NCBI GenBank assembly: GCA_003290465.1
Contig: CP030759.1
Span: 722,672-786,671, forward strand
Source of the DNA: Candidatus Sumerlaea chitinivorans
Lineage (GTDB): Bacteria > Sumerlaeota > Sumerlaeia > Sumerlaeales > Sumerlaeaceae
DNA length: 64,000 bases
Reading direction: 5' to 3'
A program made the translations under genes and the position numbers. How positions within the stretch are numbered: position 1 is the first letter of the stretch; every line of letters begins with the position of its first letter. The notes under the pieces are model-generated. The model made no database searches and was not told the DNA's origin. It saw only the letters and a program-made list of their open reading frames with translations. Below are positions 8,867 to 19,476 of the stretch, in pieces.

Positions 8867-9168
8867 GGCTTACCTCCAGTATATATATTTGACTCTGCAG
8901 TGTGGTGCAAAGGGATCTTCGTTGTCAACGAAAAAGCATAATGGATCGTTTTATGTAATGAGCTTATCGCTACTCAAGCGGCGCGGGGAAAAAAACTACC
9001 GCACTATTTGACAAGAAAGCGTCAGGAGCCCGGCAACTCAACAGCCACCACAAACGCGAAAAATCGTGCGCCTTCAGCAAATAGGATTTGCATGCTGAAG
9101 TGTAATCCAAACGATTCATGGGCGGAGAACACAAACATGCGCACAGTCAATGAGGAGAAAAAGGTTCT
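8867..9168. other. Divergent intergenic region between secreted-protein gene and glyQS
   Basis: This 302-bp stretch must hold the promoters of both divergent genes. I see the 8918-8932 palindrome, an AT-rich tract at 8880-8890 next to the minus-strand ribosome site, and a TTGACA at 9008 with no convincing -10 partner. There is no T-box anatomy that I can recognise before the synthetase gene. Confidence 0.4.
8918..8932. promoter_or_regulatory. 15-nt perfect palindrome, candidate operator
   Basis: TTCGTTG and CAACGAA are exact inverted repeats around one central base. On the minus strand the palindrome contains TTGACA, a -35-like hexamer, about 55 nt before the start of the orphan secreted-protein gene, but no good -10 follows at the usual spacing. 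A repressor or activator site is plausible; the binding protein is unknown. Confidence 0.3.
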
Positions 9169-10683
9169 ATGAGCGTCACCATGGATGCCATTGTATCGCT
9201 GTGTAAGCGGCGTGGTCTCATTTTTCAGAGCAGCGAAATTTACGGAGGACTCGCGAGCACTTGGGACTACGGGCCGATCGGCGTCGAACTCAAACGCAAC
9301 GTTAAGGAGGCATGGTGGCGTTCCCTCATTTACGAGAGAGACGATATCGAGGGCCTCGATGCAGCCATCCTGATGCACCCACAGGTCTGGGTGGCGAGTG
9401 GCCATGTGAGCTCTTTTACCGATCCTTTGGTCGATTGCAAACAATGCAAAAAGCGCTGGCGTGAAGATCATCTCCCCAAGAACTATTCAGTTCGTCTCCG
9501 TGGCGAAAATGGGGCTGGTGAAGTCTCCGTAACAGTCTGTGTGGCTGCGGAGGACGAAGAAGATGCGCTAAAAAAGGTGCGTCAGACCAAAGAGTGGGGC
9601 TCAAAGCCAAAAGGGTTTTGGGCGATTGACGGCTCTCCGCAGCTCTCGAAACCTGTCTGTCCGGAGTGTGGCGGAGAATTGACCGAACCCCGATTGTTCA
9701 ACCTGATGTTTAAGACGTACGTGGGCCCAGTCGAGGAAGCAGCAGCCGTGGTGTATCTTCGCCCCGAGACCGCGCAAGGGATTTTCGTCAATTTCGAAAA
9801 CGTGATGACCACCATGCGGCGCAAGTTGCCTTTCGGAATTGCCCAGATTGGCAAGAGTTTCCGAAACGAAATCACGCCCGGCAATTTCATTTTCCGAACC
9901 CGCGAGTTCGAGCAGATGGAGCTCGAGTTCTTCTGCAAGCCCGGCGACAAGTGCAAGCCCGGCGAGCGGACAGATATGGAGTGGTGGGAATACTGGAAGG
10001 CCGAGCGCCTGAACTGGTATCGGCGATTTGGAATTCGAGCGGAGAACCTGCGACTTCGAGAGCATGCAGCCGACGAATTAGCTCACTACGCGAAGGGATG
10101 TGTGGACGTCGAATATCGTTTCCCAATTGGATGGAGCGAACTCGAGGGGATTGCGAACAGAACGGACTACGACTTAGCCCAGCACATGAAGCATTCAGGT
10201 CGTGACCTACGCTATTTCGACCAGGAGCGCGGCGAGCATTACATTCCGTACGTGATCGAACCCAGCGCAGGTGCGGATCGCGCCACCTTGGCTTTCCTGT
10301 GCGATGCCTACCGTGAGGAAATCGTGGAGGGGCGGGAGCGCAGGGTTCTCTCGCTCCATTATGCCCTCGCGCCGATTAAGTGCGCTGTCTTCCCATTACT
10401 GAAGAACAAGCCAGAACTAGTGGAGCGGGCGCAAAAACTAGCTCGTGATTTGAAACGCGAATTTTACACTGTGTACGATGATACGGCTGCGATAGGGAAA
10501 CTCTACAGGCGTCAAGATGAGATTGGGACGCCCTTCTGTGTAACAGTGGACGTCGACACGTTGACCGATGGGCAAGTCACCATTCGCGACCGCGACTCGA
10601 TGCAGCAGGAACGGATCCCAATAGAAAAAGTTCGCGATGTCATTGCCACACGCCTTAAGGAAGCTTGGCGGGGAGCTCAGTAG
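9169..10683 (+). CDS. glyQS: Glycyl-tRNA synthetase, single-chain homodimeric type
   Basis: This class II synthetase charges tRNA-Gly. The 504-aa product begins with the family signature: [20 protein letters not shown] then [13 protein letters not shown] zinc-ribbon-like insertion is marked by CKQC near residue 89 and CPEC near residue 165. Class II motif 2 appears as [14 protein letters not shown] near 224, with [11 protein letters not shown] before it, and motif 3-like [12 protein letters not shown] near 364. The C-terminal anticodon domain starts near 400 ([12 protein letters not shown]). It is the alpha2 form rather than the alpha2beta2 GlyQ/GlyS form of E. coli. The ATG has GAGGAGAAAAAGG upstream. 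It is monocistronic, with 250 bp of empty sequence after it. Confidence 0.97.
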   Translation: MSVTMDAIVSLCKRRGLIFQSSEIYGGLASTWDYGPIGVELKRNVKEAWWRSLIYERDDIEGLDAAILMHPQVWVASGHVSSFTDPLVDCKQCKKRWREDHLPKNYSVRLRGENGAGEVSVTVCVAAEDEEDALKKVRQTKEWGSKPKGFWAIDGSPQLSKPVCPECGGELTEPRLFNLMFKTYVGPVEEAAAVVYLRPETAQGIFVNFENVMTTMRRKLPFGIAQIGKSFRNEITPGNFIFRTREFEQMELEFFCKPGDKCKPGERTDMEWWEYWKAERLNWYRRFGIRAENLRLREHAADELAHYAKGCVDVEYRFPIGWSELEGIANRTDYDLAQHMKHSGRDLRYFDQERGEHYIPYVIEPSAGADRATLAFLCDAYREEIVEGRERRVLSLHYALAPIKCAVFPLLKNKPELVERAQKLARDLKREFYTVYDDTAAIGKLYRRQDEIGTPFCVTVDVDTLTDGQVTIRDRDSMQQERIPIEKVRDVIATRLKEAWRGAQ

Positions 10684-10949
10684 ATTCGTAGAATTATGGT
10701 GAGCGTGCATAAGAGCCCCTGAAAGTTTCACTTCACCGGAATGTGAGGTCACACGTGGTGCTCTAAACTTTACGAAGCGGCGAACTTCTGGCTAGCTCGG
10801 CGGAGAAACTCGAGATCTATTCTATGTCGCTTTAGGCGGGCCAAATGTATGTCGACGTTTCATCTCCACGAAGTTTGGCTCGACTTTGAACAACGCTTAT
10901 CTGCCTATCCGATTGACCATTTTGCTACGTCTGGTGCAGCGTGGCTCCA

Positions 10950-11777
10950 ATGAGTGTCGCAAGCTTTCTCCGCAAATGGCGTCTGATTCACGAGATAGCG
11001 GATGATGCTGAAACGGCCCGTCAGCTACGTGCCCTGTTTTGGAGTCGCTATCGTTATCCGGGCTCAGCACTTATCCGCCGAGTTATCCCTTCAGGCGAGG
11101 GACTTGTTCATTTGCGCTTGCGCTTGCGAGGAGCAGTCCGTCCTGTCGAGCTCATCCTCAGGAGTACCGATGTAGGCGATATCGCAAGTTTATTTGAAAA
11201 TGTGGTGGAGTCCGACGTACGATCCCTTTTCCAGAGCGCACCAAGGTTCGTTGTAGATGCCGGCGCACATATCGGTGTCTTTTCCCTTATTGTCTCCGCT
11301 TATTTCCCTGAGGCGCGGATACTCGCAATCGAGCCGAATCGAGCGAACATTGAAATCTTGGAGCGGAACTTTAGCGCCAATCAAGTCCATGGGGATATCC
11401 AGCCTGTAGCGTTGTGGAACGAAAACACACCTGTGGGGTTTTCCGGCGGACAGTCCAATGCGGGGCGCATCCAGCCAGATGAAAGGGAAGAACAGGTACA
11501 GGCTCGAACGCTGTCGTCAATCCTTGGAGATTCGATCTCGGAGGTCGACTTTCTGAAACTGGATATCGAAGGGGCAGAACTCGCCGTGTTGCCTGATGTT
11601 CTGCCGCAATTACCGCAGACAGCGTGTATCTATGTGGAGCTTCACGACGCTGCCTGCCATAGCCAACTTTTCCACGAGATATGTCGTCGAGCAGGGTGGT
11701 GCGGGCAGCAACTTTACCAATATCCGCCCCACGAAATGTGGCTCTTGAAGCGCTCAGCTGGAGCGACGCACTGTTAA
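10950..11777 (+). CDS. FkbM-family methyltransferase
   Basis: The 275-aa product has the SAM-binding motif VVDAGAHIGVFSL (about residue 100), the acidic ribose-binding AIEPNRANIEILERNF, and VDFLKLDIEGAE, which is the family's DIEG motif. FkbM-type enzymes O-methylate sugars or polyketides; beside a flippase and glycosyltransferases, methylation of a glycan is likely, but this is inferred from neighbours. A GTG nine bases upstream at 10941 is an alternative start; neither has a strong ribosome site. Its end overlaps the end of the convergent flippase gene by 4 bp. The 266 bp before it, after glyQS, holds no gene that I can see. Confidence 0.87.
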   Translation: MSVASFLRKWRLIHEIADDAETARQLRALFWSRYRYPGSALIRRVIPSGEGLVHLRLRLRGAVRPVELILRSTDVGDIASLFENVVESDVRSLFQSAPRFVVDAGAHIGVFSLIVSAYFPEARILAIEPNRANIEILERNFSANQVHGDIQPVALWNENTPVGFSGGQSNAGRIQPDEREEQVQARTLSSILGDSISEVDFLKLDIEGAELAVLPDVLPQLPQTACIYVELHDAACHSQLFHEICRRAGWCGQQLYQYPPHEMWLLKRSAGATHC

Positions 11778-13255
11778 GAGCGCAGCCGGCGCCGACGGTA
11801 TATACGATACGCTCCCATCGCGACAAGCAAGGCATACACCACTACCAGAACCAGTTTAGCGCGCATTGGTAGGCCTGCCGAGGACAAAATCATTACGGCC
11901 CCACCATGCAACAATGTCGCCGGAAGGAGCGTGCGAAGATTTAGAACTTGGCGTTCCCAGCGGAACAGTTCGACGAGCAAGATTCCGACGAGGAGCCCCT
12001 CCGTTCCAACCATCACGTAGGAAGCGCCCAATCCGCCATAATGCGGCAGAAACATATAGCACAAAACCAGCTTACTGGCTGTGGCAATCCAACTTGCCCC
12101 CGTCGCGAAGCTCTGACGATTTCCAGCCGCAAAGATGGCGGACAATCCCGTAGCAAGAAAGACGAGCGGAATAGCCCAAACTGCGCCCCCCAGCATGGGC
12201 ACTGCGTCTGAGTACTTCTGCCCATACAGGAGGGGCAGAAGTTCTTGGCGAAGGAAAAAGACTGTGACAGCCAAGCCGCCACCAACAAGAAAGAGCAGGT
12301 TCAGGGTATCACAGGCGAGCGAACGATATCTACGTCGGTCCTGAACGTAGGTACGCGCCAACTCTGGAAAAACAGCTGCAAGAAGACTGTTTGGGAGAAA
12401 AAGAAAAGTCGTGACGAAAGTCAGTGCACTTGAGTACAAACCGATTTGCGTATCCACGGTCGATGCTGTACCGCGAAAGAGATACTTCAGTAACACCGGA
12501 TCGAGATAATAACGAAGCTGCTGGCAGATGAGGTTGAGGGTAAAAGGCACACCCTCCACAAACAGGTGTCTTATTCTTTTTAAAGAGGGTAAGCAACGCA
12601 GTCGGCCGTACCGGTACAGTAAGAACAAATGACTAGCTGCCAGATCCACTGCATCGGCAATGATGAACCCCGCAACAATGCCCCAAATATCACTTTTTCG
12701 CCAAACCAGGTAAAGTTGTGCGATGAGCGCGATGGTCCGATTCAACAGCAGAAAAAACGCGTGATATTGGATTTCCTGATGCGCTTGAAAAACGACCTCA
12801 GCGTTTTTGCGGAAGTTCTGAAAAACCACGGCCACGCTCCAAACGGCGAGCAGGAGCCGAGTGGTTTGATCGAGCTGGTGAGATAGAGGCGAGCGCAGGG
12901 CAAACCAGAGCAACCCAACCATGATTAGGTTTAGAAGGATCCGTGCAGCTGTGAGCGCTTGAACCCATTCTCCGAGCTGCTCACGGGGTACTCGCGTTAT
13001 CAGGCGAACCGCCGGACGAGAAATTCCACCGTCTCCTATAATGGCAAAAAGGATCCCTGCACTAAAAACAAAGCGCAGTGCGCCCATTTCCTGGGGATCA
13101 AGGTAACGGAAGAGCAGCACGCTGATAGCAAAATTTAGCACTCGCACGCAGATTTCTGCGGACCCCATGACTATTGCGTTTCGGGCAATATGGGATTCGA
13201 TGCCCAGCCAGCGAAGAAGATTTAGTACGGCGGTCTTCGGTAGCATGCGGCGCAT
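11774..13255 (-). CDS. Oligosaccharide flippase, Wzx/PST type
   Basis: The 493-aa product is a polytopic inner-membrane protein with about 12-14 hydrophobic segments spread over its whole length. Its N-terminal pattern (NAIVMGSAEICVRVLNFAIS, then FRYLDPQEMGALRF) is that of polysaccharide-exporting MOP-superfamily flippases such as Wzx/RfbX, which move lipid-linked oligosaccharides across the inner membrane. A short basic tail (RIYRRRRLRS) lies at the C-terminus in the cytoplasm. It is convergent with the FkbM gene (4-bp overlap) and divergent from the FAD oxidoreductase gene, across about 97 bp. The substrate glycan is not known. Confidence 0.88.
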   Translation of the reverse strand: MRRMLPKTAVLNLLRWLGIESHIARNAIVMGSAEICVRVLNFAISVLLFRYLDPQEMGALRFVFSAGILFAIIGDGGISRPAVRLITRVPREQLGEWVQALTAARILLNLIMVGLLWFALRSPLSHQLDQTTRLLLAVWSVAVVFQNFRKNAEVVFQAHQEIQYHAFFLLLNRTIALIAQLYLVWRKSDIWGIVAGFIIADAVDLAASHLFLLYRYGRLRCLPSLKRIRHLFVEGVPFTLNLICQQLRYYLDPVLLKYLFRGTASTVDTQIGLYSSALTFVTTFLFLPNSLLAAVFPELARTYVQDRRRYRSLACDTLNLLFLVGGGLAVTVFFLRQELLPLLYGQKYSDAVPMLGGAVWAIPLVFLATGLSAIFAAGNRQSFATGASWIATASKLVLCYMFLPHYGGLGASYVMVGTEGLLVGILLVELFRWERQVLNLRTLLPATLLHGGAVMILSSAGLPMRAKLVLVVVYALLVAMGAYRIYRRRRLRS

Positions 13256-13352
13256 TCCTATGCTTTCGCAGGGAGGGGCGCAAGTGTTATATCGGTGAAG
13301 CTATGCACGATTTTGCGTGACTCGTTCCTCCAGCCACCTAATCAAGGCCACT

Positions 13353-14765
13353 ATGCAACGCCGGCAAATTGTGATTATTGGAGCAGGACCGACTGGTTTG
13401 GGCGCCGCATGGCGCTTGGAGGAACTTGGCTTCTCCGATTGGTTGCTTATTGAAAAGGAGCAGCAGGCGGGAGGTTTAGCTGCTTCCGTTACGGACGAGA
13501 AGGGCTTCACGTGGGATCTTGGCGGACACGTGCAGTTCTCGCACTATGAGTACTTCGATCGCCTCATGGATATACTGCTCGGCACCGATGGGTGGCTCTA
13601 TCACGAGCGCGAAAGTTGGGTTTGGATTCGTGACCGGTTTGTCCCCTATCCCTTCCAGATGAACATCCGGCGACTGCCCCGCGAAGAGCTCAAGAAATGC
13701 TTGGCTGGCCTCGTCCGGCTATACAAGAACCCACCCACGTCCCCTCCACGGAACTTCAGCGAATGGATTGATGCCACCTTCGGCGAAGGCATAGCAGAAG
13801 TCTTTTTGCGGCCGTACAATTTTAAGGTGTGGGCATACCCCCTCGAAATGCTTGGCTACAGCTGGGTAGGGGAGCGGGTGGCAGTGGTAGACCTTGAGCG
13901 CGTCTTGAGTAATCTGATTGACGAGCGCGATGATGTTTCGTGGGGGCCGAATAACAAATTTCGTTTCCCCACATTTGGTGGAACAGGCGCCGTGTGGCGC
14001 GCGTGTGCGGCCCGCCTTCCAAAACAGAAGCTTTATTTTGGCCACGCGGTCCAACACATCGACCACGAGCATCACCGTCTCACGCTCTCGAATGGCGAGC
14101 AAATTGAGTACGGTATGCTTTTGAGTTCAATCCCCCTGACGGAGCTGGTCCGACTGGGTGGACTTGAGCATCGTTTCCCTGAAGTGAACAAGTTGGCCTA
14201 CTCGTCCACACACATTTTTGGAATCGGCCTTCGCGGTGCGCCCCGTGAGGAGCTGGCGACAAAATGTTGGATGTATTTTCCGGAGTCGAACTGCCCGTTC
14301 TATCGCGTGACCGTCTTCTCGAATTATTCGCCAAACAACGTCCCGGATATCACGCGCTACTGGTCACTGATGGCCGAGGTCAGCGAATCTCCCTACAAAA
14401 AGGTCCCACCAACCCCCGAGGCCCGCATTGAAGAAGTAATCCAAGGCATGCTTGCCACGCGCCTCATCGAAAGCAAGGACGATATCGTGGATACGTGGTA
14501 TTGTCGCCTGCCTTTTGGATACCCGACGCCAACGTTGGAGCGTGATGAAGTAATCTATCGCGTCCTGCCGGAGCTCGAGAAGCTTGATATCTATTCGCGC
14601 GGGCGGTTCGGCGCATGGCGTTATGAAGTCTCCAACCAAGATCACTCCCTCATGCAAGGGGTGGAATGGGTGGATCGGATCCTGTCTGGCGGAGAAGAGC
14701 TCACGTTGTGGCATCCGGAGATTGTCAACCGTACCCATCGGCCTATTTCGAAACCCACCAGCTAA
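13353..14765 (+). CDS. FAD-dependent oxidoreductase of the UDP-galactopyranose mutase / protoporphyrinogen oxidase-like group
   Basis: The 470-aa product opens with a Rossmann FAD-binding motif, IVIIGAGPTGLGAAW, then LIEKEQQAGGLAASV and TWDLGGHVQFSHYEYF, the latter typical of NAD(P)-binding_8 amine-oxidase-like enzymes and close in style to UDP-galactopyranose mutase. PYPFQMNIRRLP and EWIDATFGEGIAEVFLRPYN further support that group. The ATG at 13353 was chosen because AAGG precedes it; a GTG at 13317 would add 12 residues. In a glycan locus such proteins are often annotated as sugar mutases or nucleotide-sugar oxidoreductases. The exact substrate cannot be read from sequence. Confidence 0.83.
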   Translation: MQRRQIVIIGAGPTGLGAAWRLEELGFSDWLLIEKEQQAGGLAASVTDEKGFTWDLGGHVQFSHYEYFDRLMDILLGTDGWLYHERESWVWIRDRFVPYPFQMNIRRLPREELKKCLAGLVRLYKNPPTSPPRNFSEWIDATFGEGIAEVFLRPYNFKVWAYPLEMLGYSWVGERVAVVDLERVLSNLIDERDDVSWGPNNKFRFPTFGGTGAVWRACAARLPKQKLYFGHAVQHIDHEHHRLTLSNGEQIEYGMLLSSIPLTELVRLGGLEHRFPEVNKLAYSSTHIFGIGLRGAPREELATKCWMYFPESNCPFYRVTVFSNYSPNNVPDITRYWSLMAEVSESPYKKVPPTPEARIEEVIQGMLATRLIESKDDIVDTWYCRLPFGYPTPTLERDEVIYRVLPELEKLDIYSRGRFGAWRYEVSNQDHSLMQGVEWVDRILSGGEELTLWHPEIVNRTHRPISKPTS

Positions 14766-14851
14766 ATGAGTGTGTATTTGTATTTGCGGGAGATGCTCAG
14801 TTGTGGCTACATTAGGCTTAGTTATTATCTCTTCGACGGATTGTACGAAAG

Positions 14852-16141
<1,290 letters not shown>

Positions 16142-16173
16142 GTCGTAGCCAATATCCGAAAGGAGGGATTCTC

Positions 16174-16662
16174 ATGCCAGATGGAGCGAATGGAAAAGAG
16201 GAGCAAGCCCAGTGGAAATTCGCGACGGTGGAGGAGTATTTGGAGGCCGGTGAGGCGCGCGCCACAGCGGAAGAATTGGAGCAGGCGGTTGAGATTCTCA
16301 GAGAAGCCGCTAACCGGTGGCCCGATAATCCGCAGGTGCATTATGAACTTGGGGTGTGCATTTTCATGCTGCTCGAGTCGCGTTTAGCCCACCTTGATCT
16401 TTGGGAGAATCTCGCGGAAGATGAAGCACTGGCTGAAGAGGCGGTGAGTGCCTTCGAAACAGCGATCGCATTAGATCCGCAGATGGCTGAAGCGTACACA
16501 AATCTGGGAAACCTGCTTGCTCTGCGGGGGCGCGTGCGAAAGGCGATTCAACTGTGGGAGAAGTCACTGGAACTTAATCCCGATCAGCCCGCAGTCCGGG
16601 ACAATCTGACTCTTTACCGAGCCCAACTTACAGAAAAGGACTCTGGCGAAGGGGGGCAATAA
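16174..16662 (+). CDS. Small TPR-repeat protein
   Basis: The 162-aa product has no signal peptide and is acidic. At least three tetratricopeptide repeats are recognisable: one around residues 42-75 (REAANRWPDNPQVHYELGVC), one around 84-117 (EAVSAFETAIALDPQMAEAY) and one around 118-150 (GRVRKAIQLWEKSLELNPDQ). TPRs bind partner proteins and give no catalytic function. The ATG has a strong AAAGGAGGG upstream. It sits 32 bp after proA and its stop codon abuts a 34-codon ORF that leads into a glycosyltransferase gene, suggesting a transcript that reaches the latter. Confidence 0.85.
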   Translation: MPDGANGKEEQAQWKFATVEEYLEAGEARATAEELEQAVEILREAANRWPDNPQVHYELGVCIFMLLESRLAHLDLWENLAEDEALAEEAVSAFETAIALDPQMAEAYTNLGNLLALRGRVRKAIQLWEKSLELNPDQPAVRDNLTLYRAQLTEKDSGEGGQ

Positions 16663-16767
16663 ATGGATAACTCAGTAAGGCCCCTTGAAGTGTGGAGAGA
16701 TGGCAACCGAGTCCTGAATTGTTGTCGAAAAAAACTAAGCAAGAAGCACTTCCCTCGGCCGCTCTGA
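16663..16767 (+). CDS. Possible 34-aa leader-type ORF between the TPR and glycosyltransferase genes
   Basis: An ATG directly follows the TAA of the TPR gene and has a strong GGGGGG-type ribosome site 6-11 nt upstream. The frame stays open for 34 codons and ends with TGA immediately before the ATGATG of the glycosyltransferase gene. The latter has no ribosome site of its own, so re-initiation from this small ORF is a natural explanation. The peptide (ending KKLSKKHFPRPL) is basic and resembles no family that I know. It may equally be a chance frame. Confidence 0.3.
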   Translation: MDNSVRPLEVWRDGNRVLNCCRKKLSKKHFPRPL

Positions 16768-17940
16768 ATGATGGCGCAATCGATTGAGATCATCTGCCTA
16801 AGTCATTTGGCATGGGAGCCGACTTTATTTCAACGCCCCCAGCAACTCATGAAAGAACTCGCGGCCAGAGGTCACCGAGTTGGCTATTGGGGATGCGTAG
16901 GACGCGAGCGTGCTCGGGAGTTAAGCACTCGGAATCTTTCTCGCGGAGAGGATCAGGGCGTCCATTTTGACAATCACCCATTTTCGGCTTTTACATTTCG
17001 TCCGCAGCCTATTCGAAAATGGTCGGTAACTCGCTCAATTGTTCAGTGGGCAGCGAGTGGGGAGTATTCTACTGCCCCCTACCCTCGGCGAAGGCTTTTG
17101 TGGATCTACCACCCGGCTTTACTGGCACTTGTCCCAGCCTTGGAATCCGCATTGGTCGTCTACGACGTAATGGACCGCTTTTTGAGTTTTCGGGCAAGCA
17201 AGGGGCAACTTGCTAAATGGGAGTCGGCCGTGTATCGGCGAGCCGACATTATTTTCGCAGGCGGGAGAAGTCTTACTGCTGCGGCGAGGCAGGATCTTGA
17301 GAAGTTAGGGATCTCGAAGCCAGTACACTGTTTCCCAAGTGGCATAGACATAGAGCATTTTTCGAGAGCACTCAGCAGCGACACGCCTGTGGCTGAGGAT
17401 TTGCAGCAGATCCCAAGCCCAAGGATCGGCTACATTGGCGCGGTGGATGAACGGATCAACTTTGATTTACTTTCGCAAATGGCGCACGCCCATCCCGAAT
17501 GGAATATCATTCTTCTTGGGCCAGTGATTGGCGAAGATACTCGTCGTAGCGTGGCAAAAAATATTCATTTTATTGGTGGCCGCCCGTATGCCTCGTTACC
17601 GACCTATCTCAAAGGTTTTGATGTTTGTATTCTCCCGTTTCGATCAACGGAGCTTGTGCAGTATGTGAGTCCAACAAAGACCCCAGAGTATTTGGCAGCC
17701 GGATGCCCCGTTGTGAGCACTTACATTCCCGACGTCGCCGCGGACTATGGGGATGTGGTAGCGGTTGCCAAGACTCCCGACGAGTTCATTGCACAGATAG
17801 AGAATTTTCTGCGATCGAAACCTGCCCCAGAGCAGTTAGCAGCCGTGGCCTGCAGTCGTGCTGCCACGTGGTCAGCTATTGCAGAACAAATGGAAGCAAT
17901 CCTCGTGAACTCCCTGCAAGATTCGCGTGAGGATATTTGA
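16768..17940 (+). CDS. Glycosyltransferase, GT4-like
   Basis: The 390-aa product has a two-Rossmann GT-B layout. The N-terminal part contains FQRPQQLMKELAARGHRV, and the linker VYDVMDRFLSFRASKG followed by RADIIFAGGRSLTAAARQ is typical of sugar transferases of exopolysaccharide loci. The C-terminal half has IGYIGAVDERINFDLLSQM, IHFIGGRPYASLPTYLKGFD and the nucleotide-sugar contact PTKTPEYLAAGCPVV with the E of the EX7E-type motif. It likely adds a sugar to a lipid-linked glycan in the cytoplasm. Start codon choice is between two adjacent ATGs. It is 46 bp upstream of gcvT. Confidence 0.88.
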   Translation: MMAQSIEIICLSHLAWEPTLFQRPQQLMKELAARGHRVGYWGCVGRERARELSTRNLSRGEDQGVHFDNHPFSAFTFRPQPIRKWSVTRSIVQWAASGEYSTAPYPRRRLLWIYHPALLALVPALESALVVYDVMDRFLSFRASKGQLAKWESAVYRRADIIFAGGRSLTAAARQDLEKLGISKPVHCFPSGIDIEHFSRALSSDTPVAEDLQQIPSPRIGYIGAVDERINFDLLSQMAHAHPEWNIILLGPVIGEDTRRSVAKNIHFIGGRPYASLPTYLKGFDVCILPFRSTELVQYVSPTKTPEYLAAGCPVVSTYIPDVAADYGDVVAVAKTPDEFIAQIENFLRSKPAPEQLAAVACSRAATWSAIAEQMEAILVNSLQDSREDI

Positions 17941-17986
17941 CAGCGCACATCTGCATCTCGCAGTAATGGGCTCCTGAGAGCAGACG

Positions 17987-19090
17987 ATGCAAAAAACAGC
18001 TTTATACGATAAACACGTGGAGCTTGGGGCCACCATTACAGAATTTAATGGCTGGCTCATGCCCCTTTTCTATACGAGTATCACCGAGGAGCATCACGCG
18101 ACACGGCGAGCAGTGGGGCTATTCGACCTGTGTCACATGGGGCGAATTCTTGTGCGCGGGACGAAAGCTTTCGAGTTCTTGAATTGGCTCACGCCGGCGC
18201 GCTTGCGCGAAGCGAGGGTTGGACAAGTTCTTTATTCATTCCTGCTCACCGACAAGGGAACCCCACTGGATGACATTACGATCTATGTGGGAAGCGACTG
18301 GTTTCTCCTCGTGGTGAATGCAGGCAATTGTGCCCGAGCGCTTGAGTGGCTTGCCTCCCATGCGCAAGAGTACGAGGGGGTGGAAGTTCGCGATCTTTCT
18401 GAGCAAATCGGAATGATGGCGGTGCAAGGGCCGCGAAGTGACGCGGTACTCCAAGCTTTTTGTGGGGAGAAGTGGGAGCCCTTGCGATACTATACGTTCT
18501 CGGGGGAGACCCATTGGGATTCCGCTGGCTCCACGCTGATTTCGGCAACCGGATACACGGGCGAATGGGGGTACGAGCTATTTCTCCCTGCCCACGAATT
18601 AGTCGCTGCATGGGACAAGGTCTTGGCCGCTGTGCGCGAACAAGGAGGACAACCAGCCGGGCTTGGGGCACGCGATTCCTTGCGTCTTGAGGCGGCAATG
18701 CCCTTGTATGGCCACGAACTTTCGGAGGAGATTACCCCCCTTGAGGCCGGATTAGGGAAATTCATTGATTGGGAAAAGGAATTTTTGGGCAAGCAGGCGC
18801 TCGTGGCTCAACGCGACGCGGGGATCGCACGCCGGTTGGTTGGTCTCGAGATGCAGCAACGTGGGCCAGTCCCGCGGCATGGGTATCGAGTTTTAGCTCG
18901 TGACCAGAGATCTATTGGGTTAATCACAAGTGGCCTGCATTCCCCAACACTGGGAAAGAATATTGCCATGGCTCTTGTGAAGGCTGAGGAGACGACCCTT
19001 GGCAACGAAGTGCTGGTTGAGATTCGAGGCAGCCTTTACCCAATGATCATTGTGAAGAGGCCATTTTACAAAAGGAGTGAAACACAATGA
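17987..19090 (+). CDS. gcvT: Aminomethyltransferase (glycine cleavage system T protein)
   Basis: GcvT transfers the aminomethyl carbon from lipoyl-GcvH to tetrahydrofolate, releasing ammonia. The 367-aa product shows the family order: KTALYDKHVELGATITEFNGW at the N-terminus, GLFDLCHMGRILVRG near residue 45, ATGYTGEWGYELFLP near 190, GLGARDSLRLEAAMPLYGHEL near 225, and the C-terminal barrel with GLITSGLHSPTLGKNIAMA near 310. The ATG has CTGAGAG upstream. It is the first gene of the cleavage operon; its TGA overlaps the gcvH start as ATGA. The 46-bp gap before it is too short to hold a glycine riboswitch. Confidence 0.97.
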   Translation: MQKTALYDKHVELGATITEFNGWLMPLFYTSITEEHHATRRAVGLFDLCHMGRILVRGTKAFEFLNWLTPARLREARVGQVLYSFLLTDKGTPLDDITIYVGSDWFLLVVNAGNCARALEWLASHAQEYEGVEVRDLSEQIGMMAVQGPRSDAVLQAFCGEKWEPLRYYTFSGETHWDSAGSTLISATGYTGEWGYELFLPAHELVAAWDKVLAAVREQGGQPAGLGARDSLRLEAAMPLYGHELSEEITPLEAGLGKFIDWEKEFLGKQALVAQRDAGIARRLVGLEMQQRGPVPRHGYRVLARDQRSIGLITSGLHSPTLGKNIAMALVKAEETTLGNEVLVEIRGSLYPMIIVKRPFYKRSETQ

Positions 19091-19476
19091 CATCCGAGGA
19101 CATTCGTTTTACCCGCTCGCACGAATGGGCGCGGCGCGGTGAACAGATAACCGTTGGAATTACGGACTACGCCGTGGAGCAGCTAAACAAGGAGATTGTT
19201 TTTGTCGAACTTCCCCAAGTCGGAAAGCAAGTAAAAGCCGGAGAGGCCTTTGGAGTGATTGAGGCGGTTAAGACGGCAGCTGATCTTTACGCGCCGGTGA
19301 GTGGAACCGTGACAGAGGTCAATTCCGAGCTAACCGACAATCCATCCCTTCTCGCCGAGGATCCGTATGGAAAGGGGTGGATCGCAAAGATTGCCCCTTC
19401 CGCCCCAAACGAATGGGATCAGCTTCTATCAGAAACTGACTACAAGAATGTGATTCAGAGTGAGGAACAGCATTGA
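19087..19476 (+). CDS. gcvH: Glycine cleavage system H protein
   Basis: GcvH is the lipoyl carrier that shuttles the aminomethyl group between the P, T and L proteins. The lipoylated lysine lies in GVIEAVKTAADLYAPVSG (about residue 63), and the N-terminal IRFTRSHEWARRGEQITVGI and C-terminal DPYGKGWIAKI blocks are typical. Length (129 aa) is standard. The stop codon of gcvT overlaps its start by 4 bp and its own stop overlaps a TTG start of gcvPA by 2 bp shift, so translation of the operon is tightly coupled. Confidence 0.97.
   Translation: MTSEDIRFTRSHEWARRGEQITVGITDYAVEQLNKEIVFVELPQVGKQVKAGEAFGVIEAVKTAADLYAPVSGTVTEVNSELTDNPSLLAEDPYGKGWIAKIAPSAPNEWDQLLSETDYKNVIQSEEQH

Noticed and set aside
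17941-17986. Possible glycine riboswitch before gcvT
   Set aside because: The gap between the glycosyltransferase stop and gcvT start is 46 bp, too short for the aptamer.
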